Source: Streptomyces lunaelactis (lineage in GTDB: Bacteria; Actinomycetota; Actinomycetes; Streptomycetales; Streptomycetaceae). From it: 64,000 bases of DNA. The position numbers were made by a program, and so were the translations under genes. The notes under the pieces were generated by a model. That model did not search any database. It had not been told where the DNA came from and saw only the letters and a list, made by a program, of their open reading frames with translations. The stretch spans positions 744,001-808,000 of the forward strand of contig NZ_CP026304.1 in the NCBI RefSeq assembly GCF_003054555.1, written 5' to 3'. Below are positions 20,401 through 27,799 of this stretch, in pieces; the stretch's first letter is position 1, and each line of letters starts with the position of its first letter.

Positions 20401-21126
20401 TCAGGACTTTCGGGTGCTGAGGCCGGGGAGGAATTCGGTTTCGTCGATGAAGGCGCGGGCGACGTCCGAGAGCCGGCGGTTGTGGGAGCGGGCGTAGACC
20501 CGCAGGGTGGTGAACGCCTGTTCCATGTCCGTGTGGTGGCGTTCGGCGAGTTTTCCCTTGGCCTGTTCGATCAGGACGCGGCTGCTGAGGGCTGTCTGCA
20601 ACTGCTCGTTGAGGAGCGTGCTGCGCTCGCTGGTGCGCTGTTGCAGCAGGCTGATGGTGGCGACGTCGGCGAGGGCCTGGGCGAAGGGGGTTGCTGCGGG
20701 ACTGATGGGCGCCGGGGTGGTGTGGAAGAGGTTGAGGGCGCCGACGACCTCGTCGCGCAGGCGCATGGGCAGCGCCTGGACGGCGGTGAAGCCGCTCCGC
20801 CGGGCTTGGGCGGTGAACAGGGGCCAGCGGGCGGCCTCGTCGCGCAGGTCGTGAACGGAGATCGCGATTCCGGTGTGGAAGCAGTCCAGGCAGGGGCCTT
20901 CGTGGTTCTGGAGCTGGAAGAGTTCCAGGAGGCGCACCCTTTCGTCGGAGGCGGCCATGACGCGCAGCACGCCGTCACGGTCGGCGAGCAGGACGCCCGC
21001 CGCGCTCGCGTCGAGCAGGTCGACGCAGCGGTCGGTGAGCAGGCGGAGGAAGTCCATGAGGTCGAAGTCGGCGACGAGACTGTCCGCCAGCTCGACGAAC
21101 GTCCGGGCCATCAGCTGTTCCTTCAT
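20401..21126 (-). CDS. GAF-ANTAR regulator (cassette 1)
   Basis: This 241-residue protein has a GAF domain (about 10-160; LLDASAAGVLLADRDGVLRV, LELFQLQNHEGPCLDCF, VGALNLFH) followed by an ANTAR RNA-binding domain (about 170-230; LQTALSSRVLIEQAKGKLAE, ending RRLSDVARAFID). ANTAR proteins act as transcription antiterminators by binding paired RNA hairpins. ATG 21126 has GAGGTG upstream. It is closely similar to the protein at 23249 in the second cassette. It is the last intact gene of the cassette 1 operon. Confidence 0.9.
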   Translation of the reverse strand: MKEQLMARTFVELADSLVADFDLMDFLRLLTDRCVDLLDASAAGVLLADRDGVLRVMAASDERVRLLELFQLQNHEGPCLDCFHTGIAISVHDLRDEAARWPLFTAQARRSGFTAVQALPMRLRDEVVGALNLFHTTPAPISPAATPFAQALADVATISLLQQRTSERSTLLNEQLQTALSSRVLIEQAKGKLAERHHTDMEQAFTTLRVYARSHNRRLSDVARAFIDETEFLPGLSTRKS

Positions 21127-21157
21127 CGTGCACACCTCTGTGTGTGGGGTGGGAGCA

Positions 21158-21748
21158 TCAGGGCTCGTCGTCGAGAGGTCGCGCATCCGGCGGTTGCATG
21201 TCGGACGGAGTCGTGCCCGGGGGGAGGCGGAGCCGATGGGCGACCACGTCGGCGGCGACCACCGAGATCCGTGTCCCCCGGGCGTACGCGTGGGCGCGCA
21301 GCCGGACGAAGGCTTCCTCGAAGCCGACGCCGAGCTGGACCATGAGGATGCCGGTGGCCTGGTCGATCTCGGCGCGGTAACCGCCCAGGTCGTCGAAGGG
21401 CGCGGCGTCCGTCCGATCGGTGTCGGACGCGCCGGTGTCGGACGGAACACCCGTCTCAGTGATCCGGGCATCGAGCAGAAGCAGCGCGGCGGTGTCGGCG
21501 AAGGCCATCGCGTCGGCCACCTCGTCCGCGTCCAGCTCGACCGAACTGCTGGAGTACAGATCGAGTACGCCGGGGCTGATGCCCGTCCACCGCACCATGG
21601 CCGAATCCCGTTCGAGCGCACGCCGTGTCGGTGAGGCGGCTGTCCGGTCGAAGGCGCCGGCGGGCGGAGTGTCCGGGATGTCGTGCCGCCGCACCGCAGC
21701 GATCCGCCGCGTCTCCTGCTCCGGCGACAGCTCCACAGGCTCCTCCAC
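21158..21748 (-). CDS. Chimeric, internally deleted GAF-ANTAR protein
   Basis: This 196-residue frame starts like one GAF family (TRRIAAVRRHDIPDTPPAGA) and switches near residue 40 to the C-terminal half of another (MVRWTGISPGVLDLYSSSSV). It then has a complete ANTAR domain (LGGYRAEIDQATGILMVQLG, ending VVAADVVAHRLRL). The second half matches the 253-residue GAF-ANTAR at 24045, so most of the GAF core (about 100 residues) is missing. The ANTAR part could still bind RNA without ligand control. Start may be GTG 21748 or GTG 21736; the latter has GGAGGAG just before it. Confidence 0.65.
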   Translation of the reverse strand: MEEPVELSPEQETRRIAAVRRHDIPDTPPAGAFDRTAASPTRRALERDSAMVRWTGISPGVLDLYSSSSVELDADEVADAMAFADTAALLLLDARITETGVPSDTGASDTDRTDAAPFDDLGGYRAEIDQATGILMVQLGVGFEEAFVRLRAHAYARGTRISVVAADVVAHRLRLPPGTTPSDMQPPDARPLDDEP

Positions 21749-21784
21749 ACCTGCGCACCCGCCGTTTCCGGCCGGTGCGGACGG

Positions 21785-22435
21785 CTATTCGGGCCGCTGG
21801 GTACGGGCGTTGTGAGCGAGGCCGTCCGGATGATCCGCCGTGCGTTCCCCGAGGGGAAGAACCATGAGCCGCAGGGCTGTCGGTTCGGGCGGGCGCCGGA
21901 TCCGCCCCGCGTCCTGCCAGCCCCACGCCTCCAGGGCGGCACCCACCGGACGGTCGGAGTGCTCCACCAGGGTGACGCCGAGCGAGGCATGGTGGTCAGT
22001 GAGCAGGCGCTCCTGGAGCCGGCGGGCCAGTCCGTGGGCGTACCGGTGCGGATGGACGACTGTTTCGAGGATCGCGAAGACATGCCCGGACGCGGTCAGT
22101 TGTTCCAGGTTCTGTGGCAGTGGACCTTCGAACCCGTACCACCAGGAGCCGTCGCGCGGCACGGAGATTCCGACGACACAGCCGGTCAGGGCCTGCGCCT
22201 CGGCGACCAGCATGTCGAATCCCGGTAGTTTCACGTTGTCCGCCAGACGGTGCAGGAACTTCTGCCGGTCGTGGAACTCCTCACCCGGCTCGGCGGCGGA
22301 GGACTCCACGTACAGATCCGCCAGGTCCTCCCGCAGGCCCTCGGCCTGCCAGCGGTTCAGTCGGCGCAGCCGCACCGTGTCCAGGTCGAGACGCTCTGAG
22401 CCTTCGGGTTCGGGTGGTTGCCGCGGGGTGCGCAT
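21785..22435 (-). CDS. GNAT-like acetyltransferase (cassette 1)
   Basis: This 216-residue protein carries a GNAT-type core: LPGFDMLVAEAQALTGCVVG, WWYGFEGPLP, AILETVVHPHRYAHGLARRL (acetyl-CoA loop), LEAWGWQDAGR. The substrate is unknown. Paralogue at 24803. ATG 22435 is the first gene of a three-gene minus-strand unit, about 65 bp from the conserved element B. In Streptomyces such GNAT proteins commonly neighbour ANTAR and STAS genes; a regulatory or envelope role is possible but unproven. Confidence 0.7.
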   Translation of the reverse strand: MRTPRQPPEPEGSERLDLDTVRLRRLNRWQAEGLREDLADLYVESSAAEPGEEFHDRQKFLHRLADNVKLPGFDMLVAEAQALTGCVVGISVPRDGSWWYGFEGPLPQNLEQLTASGHVFAILETVVHPHRYAHGLARRLQERLLTDHHASLGVTLVEHSDRPVGAALEAWGWQDAGRIRRPPEPTALRLMVLPLGERTADHPDGLAHNARTQRPE

Positions 22436-22501
22436 GGGGCGCCTCGGTTCAGGAGACCGGCAGATGTGCGGGAGTGCCATCGTGGCCGATGGGCAGTGCG
22501 G

Positions 22502-22539
22502 CGCCGGGGTCCAGGACGTCTGTACAGCAGCATAGCCCC
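22502..22539 (-). repeat. Dispersed upstream element, copy B
   Basis: Minus strand GGGGCTATGCTG, nine intervening bases, GACGTCCTGGACCCCGGCG. TATGCT could be a -10 hexamer. It precedes the GNAT gene of cassette 1. Confidence 0.55.
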
Positions 22540-23156
22540 GGATCGGAGCCCCGGCGGGGCCCGTTGGGGGCACGGGGACACTGGGGTGCCGATGGACGAA
22601 CGGTGAGCGCGTCGGCCGGACCATCCGCGGACAGCCGCGGTCGGACGGCGGAAACCCTGTTTGAACGCGGGCTGTTGGGGAAGCCGTCCGGTGTGCTTCG
22701 GACCGAAGGCACGCCCGTGCGAGCAGCTGTCGCTGCTCCTCTGTGCGCTGCGGTCTGCCGGCTCCCACGGTGAGTGATGCCACCGATCGGGGAGACACGT
22801 GCCCATGCCGTACGTACGCACGCAGAGTTCACGAAGCGCACGCCCCCACGGCTACGACGACACGCCGGACGGGTGCATGGGCGGCGCCCGCGAACGGCGC
22901 TGTTCCCCTTCACCGGCATCTGCTCTAGGCTTCACGCGGGGAAGACGGGACTGCGGCCGTGTCAGGTACCAGCAGGTCTTCCCATCCAGGCTCCCAGCCC
23001 CCGAGTCGGAAACCAGGCCCGGCCGGAGCCGCATCGCCGCAGTGCGCGGCTCCAGCCTCCGTCCTCCCGGCATTTCCAGACGGGGTGTTCTCACCAGTCC
23101 CGCCGCCGCGGAGGACAGCGCGCGAGCGAGGACACGGTGGAGGGGGCCTCCCATCC
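22540..23156. other. Gene-free interval between the two ANTAR cassettes
   Basis: Several short frames cross this 617-bp stretch on both strands but none resembles a protein or has a convincing RBS. It separates the upstream element of cassette 1 from the 53-bp palindrome ending cassette 2. Confidence 0.4.
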
Positions 23157-23209
23157 TCGCGCCACGTACGGCCGCCGCCGCAGTGCGGCGGCGGCCGTAC
23201 GTGGCGCGA
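23157..23209. terminator. 53-bp perfect palindrome downstream of cassette 2
   Basis: Arms 23157-23182 and 23184-23209 are exact 26-bp reverse complements around a single G. It lies 40 bp past the stop of the GAF-ANTAR gene at 23249. A very strong terminator hairpin or cruciform is expected; there is no U tract. Confidence 0.6.
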
Positions 23210-23248
23210 ATCCCGGCGCGGGGGCGGCGGTCGGTGGCGCGGAGTGGG

Positions 23249-23965
23249 TCAGGACCCCAGTCCGGGGAAGGGTTCGGAGTCGTCGATGAAGGCGCGGGCC
23301 ACATCGGACAGGCGCCGGTTGTGGGAACGGGCGTAGCCACGCAGGGCGGTGAAGGCCTGTTCCATGTCGACGCCCTGGCGTTCGGCGAGTTTGCCTTTGG
23401 CCTGTTCGATCAGTACGCGGCTGTTCAGCGCGGTCTGCAGCTGTTCGTTGAGGATCGTGCCGAGTTGGGCGGAGCGTTGTTGCAGGAGGCTGATGGTGGC
23501 GACGTCGGCCAGGGCCTGGGCGACGAGTATGTCTGCCGGGTCGAAGGGGCCGGGCGTGGAGTGGAAGAGGTTCAGGGCGCCGACGACCTCGTCCCGCAGG
23601 CGCATGGGCAGCGCCTGGACGGCCGTGAAACCACTGCGCTGGACCGCTACCGCGAAGCGGGGCCAGCGCACGGTCTCCGCACTCAGGTCGGGGACGATCA
23701 CGGGTGTGCCGGTGCGGAAGCACTCCAGGCAGGGGCCCTCGTCGTTCTGGAGCTGGAAGAGTTCCAGCAGGCGTACCTGTTCGTCGGAGGCGGCCATGAC
23801 GCGCAGTTCGCCGTCGCGGTCGGCGAGCAGCACCCCGGCGGCGCTCGCGCCGAGCATGCCGACGCAGCGGTCGGTGAGCAGGCGCAGGAAGTCGATCAGG
23901 TCGAAGTCGGCGACCAGGTTGTCCGCCAGCTCGACGAAGGTCTTGGCCAGAAGCTGCTGATTCAT
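23249..23965 (-). CDS. GAF-ANTAR regulator (cassette 2)
   Basis: This 238-residue protein has GAF (LLTDRCVGMLGASAAGVLLA, LFQLQNDEGPCLECF, ALPMRLRDEVVGALNLFH) and ANTAR (NSRVLIEQAKGKLAERQGVD, ending SDVARAFID) domains. It is nearly colinear with the protein at 20401, differing mostly in the middle of GAF. ATG 23965 has GAGGG eight bases before it. It follows the other GAF-ANTAR gene by 79 bp in the same orientation. Confidence 0.9.
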   Translation of the reverse strand: MNQQLLAKTFVELADNLVADFDLIDFLRLLTDRCVGMLGASAAGVLLADRDGELRVMAASDEQVRLLELFQLQNDEGPCLECFRTGTPVIVPDLSAETVRWPRFAVAVQRSGFTAVQALPMRLRDEVVGALNLFHSTPGPFDPADILVAQALADVATISLLQQRSAQLGTILNEQLQTALNSRVLIEQAKGKLAERQGVDMEQAFTALRGYARSHNRRLSDVARAFIDDSEPFPGLGS

Positions 23966-24044
23966 CGTGGGCACCCTCGATTGAGACTAGTCCGGCCGGA
24001 ATGCGGCGGGAAGCACAGCACGTTCATCCGATGGCACCGGTGCG

Positions 24045-24806
24045 TCAGGTTTCCTCGTCGGTCCGTCTGGGTTCCGCGTCCGGAGAGAAACGGAGCCGGT
24101 GGGCCACCACGTCGGCGGCCACCTCGGTGAGCCGGCGTCCCCGCAGGTAGGCGTGGGCGCGCATCCGTACGAAGGCTTCGTCGATGCCAACACCGAGCTG
24201 GACGGTGAGGATGCCGGCGGCCTGGTCGATCTCCGCCCGGTATCCGCCCAGGTCCTCGAAGCCTCGGTCTTCCCGTGCTCCGTCGACCGGCGCGTTCGTC
24301 TCGTCGATCCGCGCGTCGAGCAGGAGCAGCGTCGCGAGATCGGCGAACGCCAGCGCATCGGCCAGCTCCCCGGCGTCCAGCACGGTCGGCACGTCGGCGT
24401 ACAGGTCCAGAACTCCGGGGCTGATCGCCCCGATCTGCAGGGGGAGCGCGAAGACGGCGCGTGCCCCGGCCTCCAGGGCCGCATCCGCGAACACGACCCA
24501 GCGGTCCTGTATCTCACTGGCCAGTAGATCGGGTATCAGGACGGCCGAGCCGTGCCGGAAGGCATCCACGCAGGGTCCCTCGCCGAGGGTGAGCTGCAGC
24601 TCCTCCAGCTGTTCGCTGATGCTGTCGGTGCCGCACAGCGGATGACTGGGCGCGGTGCGGGACATCGCCGACAGCCCGGCCCCGCCGACCGGGAGCGCGG
24701 CCACGGCAGCGGTGCACACGTCCACCACACCGACCCGGGCACCGCGTCGCGCCGCCTCCTCGGCGACCAGCATCTGGATCCGGGCCGACCGGCTGTCGGA
24801 CGTCAT
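24045..24806 (-). CDS. GAF-ANTAR regulator, full length (cassette 2)
   Basis: This 253-residue protein has an N-terminal GAF-like domain (LQLTLGEGPCVDAFRHGSAV, FALPLQIGAISPGVLDLYAD) and a C-terminal ANTAR domain (LGGYRAEIDQAAGILTVQLG, ending EVAADVVAHRLRF). ATG 24806 overlaps the GNAT stop (ATGA), so translation is coupled. It is the intact counterpart of the chimeric protein at 21158. Confidence 0.9.
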   Translation of the reverse strand: MTSDSRSARIQMLVAEEAARRGARVGVVDVCTAAVAALPVGGAGLSAMSRTAPSHPLCGTDSISEQLEELQLTLGEGPCVDAFRHGSAVLIPDLLASEIQDRWVVFADAALEAGARAVFALPLQIGAISPGVLDLYADVPTVLDAGELADALAFADLATLLLLDARIDETNAPVDGAREDRGFEDLGGYRAEIDQAAGILTVQLGVGIDEAFVRMRAHAYLRGRRLTEVAADVVAHRLRFSPDAEPRRTDEET

Positions 24807-25471
24807 CCTGGCCACCGCGTCCAGGCATCGTGCACAAGTCCCTCCAGCCTCGGCGCGGTTCGTTCGCAGACGGGAAGGACCAGCACCCGGAGCAGTGTGG
24901 CGGTGACCGGCTTCCGGACCTCTCCCACGTCCGGCCATCCCCAGGAACGGAGCGAAGTGAGGGCGGGGTGGTCGGCCCGGCCCACCAGGGTGGCGACGCC
25001 GAGCGACGCCTGCTGGTCGGCCGGCAGCCGCTCCTGCGATCGGCGGGCCACATGCGCATCCTGTGGGTGCGGGCGGACCGGGATATCGGTGATCGCGAGG
25101 ACTCCGCTGGACGCGGTGAGTTGCTCGATGCCGCGCGGCGGTGCCCCGTCGAACCCGAGCCACCAGAAGCCGTCGCCGCGCACCGGGAAGCCGGAAGCGC
25201 ATCCCACGGGGCCGTCCGTCTCAGCGATCACCATGGCGAAGCCCGGCCGCCGGATATCGGCGGTGAGACGGTCCAGAAAGTGCCGGCGGCTGGGACGGCG
25301 GTACGCCTCAGGAGGTGACGTCTCGCGGGAGTCCATGTACAGATCCGTCAGCTTCCCGCTCGGGTCCTGTGCCTGCCGGCGGTTCGCCCGACGTAGCCGG
25401 ACCGTGTCCATGGTGGACGACGCGCTGCCACGGGGCTTTCGCGGCTGCCCCCACGCCGACCGGGCCGTCAC
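24803..25471 (-). CDS. GNAT-like acetyltransferase (cassette 2)
   Basis: This 222-residue paralogue of the protein at 21785 shares DTVRLRR..R.QA near the start, the RPGFAMVIAETDGPVGCASG core, FWWLGFDGAPP and LRSWGWPDVGEVR. GTG 25471 overlaps the STAS stop (GTGA) and gives an N-terminus as long as that of the paralogue; ATG 25411 is an alternative. It is coupled to both neighbours. Confidence 0.7.
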   Translation of the reverse strand: MTARSAWGQPRKPRGSASSTMDTVRLRRANRRQAQDPSGKLTDLYMDSRETSPPEAYRRPSRRHFLDRLTADIRRPGFAMVIAETDGPVGCASGFPVRGDGFWWLGFDGAPPRGIEQLTASSGVLAITDIPVRPHPQDAHVARRSQERLPADQQASLGVATLVGRADHPALTSLRSWGWPDVGEVRKPVTATLLRVLVLPVCERTAPRLEGLVHDAWTRWPG

Positions 25472-25893
25472 CGCGCATCACCCGAGAGCACAGAGGCAAG
25501 CGGAACAGTCCGGTTCCGCGGGGTTTGGGCGGTCGCGGCCGGGACACCCCCGAGAGGAGGTGACAAATGCCCGAACGGAACATCGAGGAGCAGGAACCCG
25601 GAGCCGGTGAGGTCGAGGATCAGGCTCAGTGTCGGTGGCGGGTGATGCAGTCGCAGGGTCCCGCCGGCCTCGGTGGTCCTCTGCGCGGCGTGGAGGAAGA
25701 CGTTGAGGCCGCTGCAGTCGCAGAAGGTGACAGGGCTGAGGTCGATGTCGATGGTGCGGATGCCGTCGCTCAGGCACCGCGCCAGTGCCGTGCGTACCAG
25801 AGAGGCCGATTCCAGGTCGATCTCACCGGCCAGGGTGATCAGTGCCCGTTTCCTTCGGTCATGGCGGTAGACAGTGAGCTGCGGGAGGGGCAT
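25468..25893 (-). CDS. STAS-domain anti-sigma factor antagonist
   Basis: This 141-residue protein reads RALITLAGEIDLESASLVRT, then TIDIDLSPVTFCDCSGLNVF with the serine of DCSG at the site phosphorylated in RsbV/SpoIIAA proteins, then LHHPPPTLSLILDLTG. It should bind an anti-sigma kinase when unphosphorylated and release a stress sigma factor; no partner kinase is in the window. Residues beyond about 110 are an unstructured tail. It heads the STAS-GNAT-ANTAR-ANTAR operon, with element C about 230 bp upstream. Confidence 0.88.
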   Translation of the reverse strand: MPLPQLTVYRHDRRKRALITLAGEIDLESASLVRTALARCLSDGIRTIDIDLSPVTFCDCSGLNVFLHAAQRTTEAGGTLRLHHPPPTLSLILDLTGSGFLLLDVPFGHLSPPLGGVPAATAQTPRNRTVPLASVLSGDAR

Positions 25894-26121
25894 GACGCCT
25901 CAGTTCAGAAGACCATCCGGCAACGGACGTGGTGACGCCGGGAATCCCGGCGCCCATGGCGCGCTGCCGGCAGGGGCGTGCGTTCGGCGGAGGCGAAGCA
26001 ACGGCTGGCCCGGCAGCCTGTGCGACAGGACAGCGGACCCACCCGGTTCCCTCCAGGGATGCGCCGGGTGACGGACGAAGAGCCCGCTCCCCGCAGCCAT
26101 CTGTGTCGAGCAACGACAAAC

Positions 26122-26157
26122 CGCCGGGGTCTGGGACGTCCGTACCGCAGCATAGTC
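26122..26157 (-). repeat. Dispersed upstream element, copy C
   Basis: Minus strand GACTATGCTGCGGTACGGAC, then GTCCCAGACCCCGGCGG. It shares CTATGCTG and GACGTCC-x2-GACCCCGGCG with copy B. The 230 bp between it and the STAS start have no gene. Confidence 0.5.
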
Positions 26158-26337
26158 CTCGACCCGGTCCGACGGACGGTCCGAAGCCGTCCGCTTCTCG
26201 TACCCGGGCAACGCCTGGACATGATGCCGCGCGGGTATGTCCGGTGTCCTGCGCGGTACTTGGGCAGCCAGCGCGAAATACGGTGACCGACGGCAGCCCG
26301 GGTACGACGGTCCGCGGTCCGTGCACCACCTGAGGAG

Positions 26338-26800
26338 GTGGTTTCGCACGGCGGAGCCGAACAGTTCAACTCCGCAGGCCGCACGGCCCGGACCTGGGGA
26401 ACCGCCGGAGACCCGCGGCCCGACGGCCATCGCGGACGGGGTGGTGGAGAAGATCGCCGGGATCGCCGCACGGGAAGTCCCCGGAATCAACGCACTGGGC
26501 GGCGGATTCACTCGCACTGTGGGCGCCGCGCGACCGGTGTCCCCGGCGGGCACGCGAGCGCGGGGCGCGGCGTCAAAGTCGAGGTCGGCGAGAAGCGGAC
26601 CGCCGTCGACCTCCAGGTCGTCTGGAATACGAGGTGAGCATCACCGAGGTCGCCGCAGAGGTCCGTGTGAACGTGATCGCTGCGGTGGAACGGATGACGG
26701 GCCTGGAAGTCGTCGAGGTGAACATCGCGGTCAACGACATTGCACCTGCCGAACGAGGACACGCCGGAGACCAGCGAGGACCAGGTGCTCTGTTGCCCTG
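26338..26800 (+). pseudogene. Asp23/Gls24 family envelope stress protein, multiply frameshifted
   Basis: Four successive segments in frames 2, 1, 0 and 1 together spell an Asp23/Gls24 protein: TAIADGVVEKIAGIAAREVP and ALGGGFTRTVGA; then GRGVKVEVGEKRTAVDLQVV; then VSITEVAAEVRVNVIAAVER and TGLEVVEVNIAVNDI; then HLPNEDTPETSEDQV. Three frameshifts fall near 26,537, 26,630 and 26,741. No single frame encodes the family, so it is dead. The true start is unclear; GTG 26338 is near a GAGGAG. Confidence 0.85.
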
Positions 26801-27111
26801 GTAAGGATGCGCGCGACTGCCCGCACGTGGTGACTGTGCCGCGTCGGGCAGGAGGCGTGAGCGTTGGCGGGTGGAGCCTCTGTGCGTGGGAAGGGGGATC
26901 CGCTGCGGGTTGGTTCGAGATCCTTTCCCGAGTTGGCGGGATCGGCCTTCACGATCCCTGAGTCCGTCCAACCGGGTCCCGTTCGGGGCGCGTTCGGGAC
27001 GCAAGGACAGGAACAGACCGACAAGGACGAAGGGATGCCGACTCGGCCTACCGCTTCTGACCGGCAAAAACGTCACGGATCGACATTGGTCGGCAAGGAC
27101 CGTCAAAATCC

Positions 27112-27768
27112 TCAAAGGACCTGTATCCGGCGTCCGGTGACCCGCTCCGGGGTGATGCGGACCCACAGTTCGCGGTCACCGCCCGCCCACGGTGCGGAGC
27201 GGGCCGCGCCGACGAGGTGACGGGTGGCGGCGGGGTCGGTGACCCATTCGGCACGGCCGACGACCAGGACGCTCCAGCCCTCGCTCAGCGCCTCGTCGAT
27301 GTGGTCCACCTCGAAGGCGGCCTCGGCTCCGGCGGCCAGGGCCGGTGTGGCGCCGCGCGCGGTGCTGAAGGCGACCGCGCCGTCCACGACCGTGTAGTTG
27401 ACCGGGACGATGGCCGGGCCGTCGGGCGTGGACACCGAGACGCGTCCGACGCCGTGTGTGGACAGCCGGGCCCAGCACTCCCCGGGGTCCAGTTCCGTCA
27501 GCTCGGGGTGGTAGGCCGCCCGCCCGATGCCGGGCGGCAAGTCGACATCGCTGCCGCGCAGTTAGGCCACGGTGGTCTCCAGCGCGCCGGCCAGCCGAAT
27601 CAGGAAGCCCGTGCCCGGGGACGCGGTCGGCCGCTCCTCCACGTACCGCAGGTAATCCGGAGTCGTGCCCGCCCGCTCGGCCACCTGCTCCCTGGTGAGC
27701 CCCAGTTCCTCGCGCCGCGCTGCCACCCGCCGTCCGATGTCTCCGGCGTTCCTCGTCGGTTCCAGCAT
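27112..27768 (-). pseudogene. HTH (XRE)-PPOX fusion protein with in-frame TAA
   Basis: ATG 27768 (RBS AGGAAG) opens an XRE helix-turn-helix (RREELGLTREQVAERAGTTP) that stops at TAA 27564-27562 after ALETTVA. The same frame then continues LRGSDVDLPPGIGRAAYHPE into a pyridoxamine-phosphate-oxidase-like flavin domain (LSTHGVGRVSVSTPDGPAIV, EAAFEVDHIDEALSEGWSV, ending VTGRRIQVL). Streptomyces commonly encode these as one protein of about this length (218 residues), so one nonsense change splits it. The two halves might be made separately (TTG start at 27540). It is last in the operon behind the P-type ATPase. Confidence 0.8.
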
Positions 27769-27799
27769 GGCCGATCACTTCCTTTCGCCTTGTCACTCG

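Noticed and set aside
24536..25202. Alternative longer start for the GAF-ANTAR at 24045 running into the GNAT gene
   Set aside because: ATG 24806 overlaps the GNAT stop in the typical ATGA manner and yields the correct family length.
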